A program made the translations under genes and the position numbers. From the NCBI GenBank assembly GCA_947476515.1, contig CANJQZ010000027.1, forward strand, positions 1 through 13,960: DNA of 13,960 bases. The letters run 5' to 3'. Under the pieces are notes generated by a model. It did not search any database, was not told the origin of the DNA, and was given only the letters and a program-made list of their open reading frames with translations. Below, piece by piece: positions 13,723 to 13,960 of this stretch. This stretch comes from Flavobacteriales bacterium. Its GTDB lineage: Bacteria > Bacteroidota > Bacteroidia > Flavobacteriales_D > Crocinitomicaceae. How positions within the stretch are numbered: the first letter of the stretch is position 1; the number at the start of each line of letters is the position of its first letter.

Positions 13723-13960
13723 TCACAAGGACATGCATTTAATCCTTTTATTATTGAATCGATAAGTCAGTCCAAAACTTAGACAATCGGCATTTCCATT
13801 GACTCTAATATGGGAGATAACGGTTGCTTGATTGGCTACTGTATAGTTAAAAGGAATTATCATCCCTCTGCTTAAGCCAAACTGATGACGGTACGCTATG
13901 GTAAAAAGAAAGTGCTTACTCAATCGAAGGTCTTTACTTACTCCGATATATGCCAAAGGA
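13723..13960 (-). CDS. C-terminal end of a probable outer-membrane beta-barrel protein (partial, runs off the right edge)
   Basis: An open minus-strand frame enters from the right edge and stops with TGA at 13723, giving the last 79 or so codons of a longer gene. The visible residues alternate hydrophobic and polar amino acids in strand-like blocks (DLRLSKHFLFTIAYRHQFGL, then NADCLSFGLTYRF). The GLTYRF near the end is the typical last strand of Bacteroidota outer-membrane beta-barrel proteins. A short tail (NNKRIKCMSL) follows it, which is slightly unusual because such proteins commonly end at the Phe. It is convergent with the metalloprotease gene, 38 nt away, with no terminator hairpin visible between them. 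A TTG at 13956 is not a likely start; the gene should continue beyond the window. Confidence 0.6.
   Translation of the reverse strand, partial: PLAYIGVSKDLRLSKHFLFTIAYRHQFGLSRGMIIPFNYTVANQATVISHIRVNGNADCLSFGLTYRFNNKRIKCMSL

Noticed and set aside
1..13960. CRISPR array, tRNA/rRNA genes, insertion sequence or phage genes
   Set aside because: Read on both strands, no regularly spaced direct repeats, cloverleaf genes, transposase motifs or terminal inverted repeats were seen; nearly all space is taken by assigned genes.

Overview
The window reads as about 14 kb of chromosome from an AT-rich member of the Bacteroidota, most likely a flavobacterium-like lineage. The organism call is inference. It rests on the secreted metalloprotease with a type IX secretion (T9SS) sorting domain, SprB-type and GCTD cysteine-rich repeats, several TAnnTTTG promoter elements (the Bacteroidota -7 consensus), lipoproteins and outer-membrane proteins of Bacteroidota style, and A-rich rather than Shine-Dalgarno-like leaders.

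Left part (1-5542). The 5' part of a secreted LysM protein gene runs off the left edge on the minus strand. It is divergent from clpB, the disaggregase gene. clpB converges on ahcY (S-adenosylhomocysteine hydrolase), and a perfect 30-nt palindrome between them looks like a two-way terminator. hemH (ferrochelatase) lies upstream of ahcY on the same strand, but ahcY has its own near-perfect Bacteroidota promoter. These are housekeeping genes placed side by side, with no evident shared pathway.

Middle (5543-8678). A divergent intergenic region separates hemH from a tight plus-strand group of four genes: a LuxE-like acyl-protein synthetase family protein, a half-size TauE/SafE membrane protein, an M20 metallo-amidohydrolase overlapping it by 14 nt, and a small lipoprotein 4 nt further on. 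The spacing suggests one transcription unit. Its joint function is not known from the sequence; acyl/carboxylate activation, anion export and N-acyl hydrolysis are the individual family roles.

Right part (8757-13960). This part is more accessory in character. It holds a secreted serine beta-lactamase-like hydrolase with a C-terminal DUF3471-like domain, a 249-nt gap with a REP-like double hairpin, an AraC-family regulator, and a large secreted M43-type metalloprotease (711 aa) with GCTD repeats, an SprB-like repeat split by a roughly 170-residue insert, and a T9SS C-terminal signal. The 3' end of a minus-strand gene, probably an outer-membrane beta-barrel, enters from the right edge.

I did not find a clear new multi-gene system such as a defence island, CRISPR array, retron or biosynthetic cluster. 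The most notable signals are the split SprB repeat, the LuxE-like/TauE/M20/lipoprotein cluster and the REP-like hairpin pair. No tRNA, rRNA or insertion sequence was seen.
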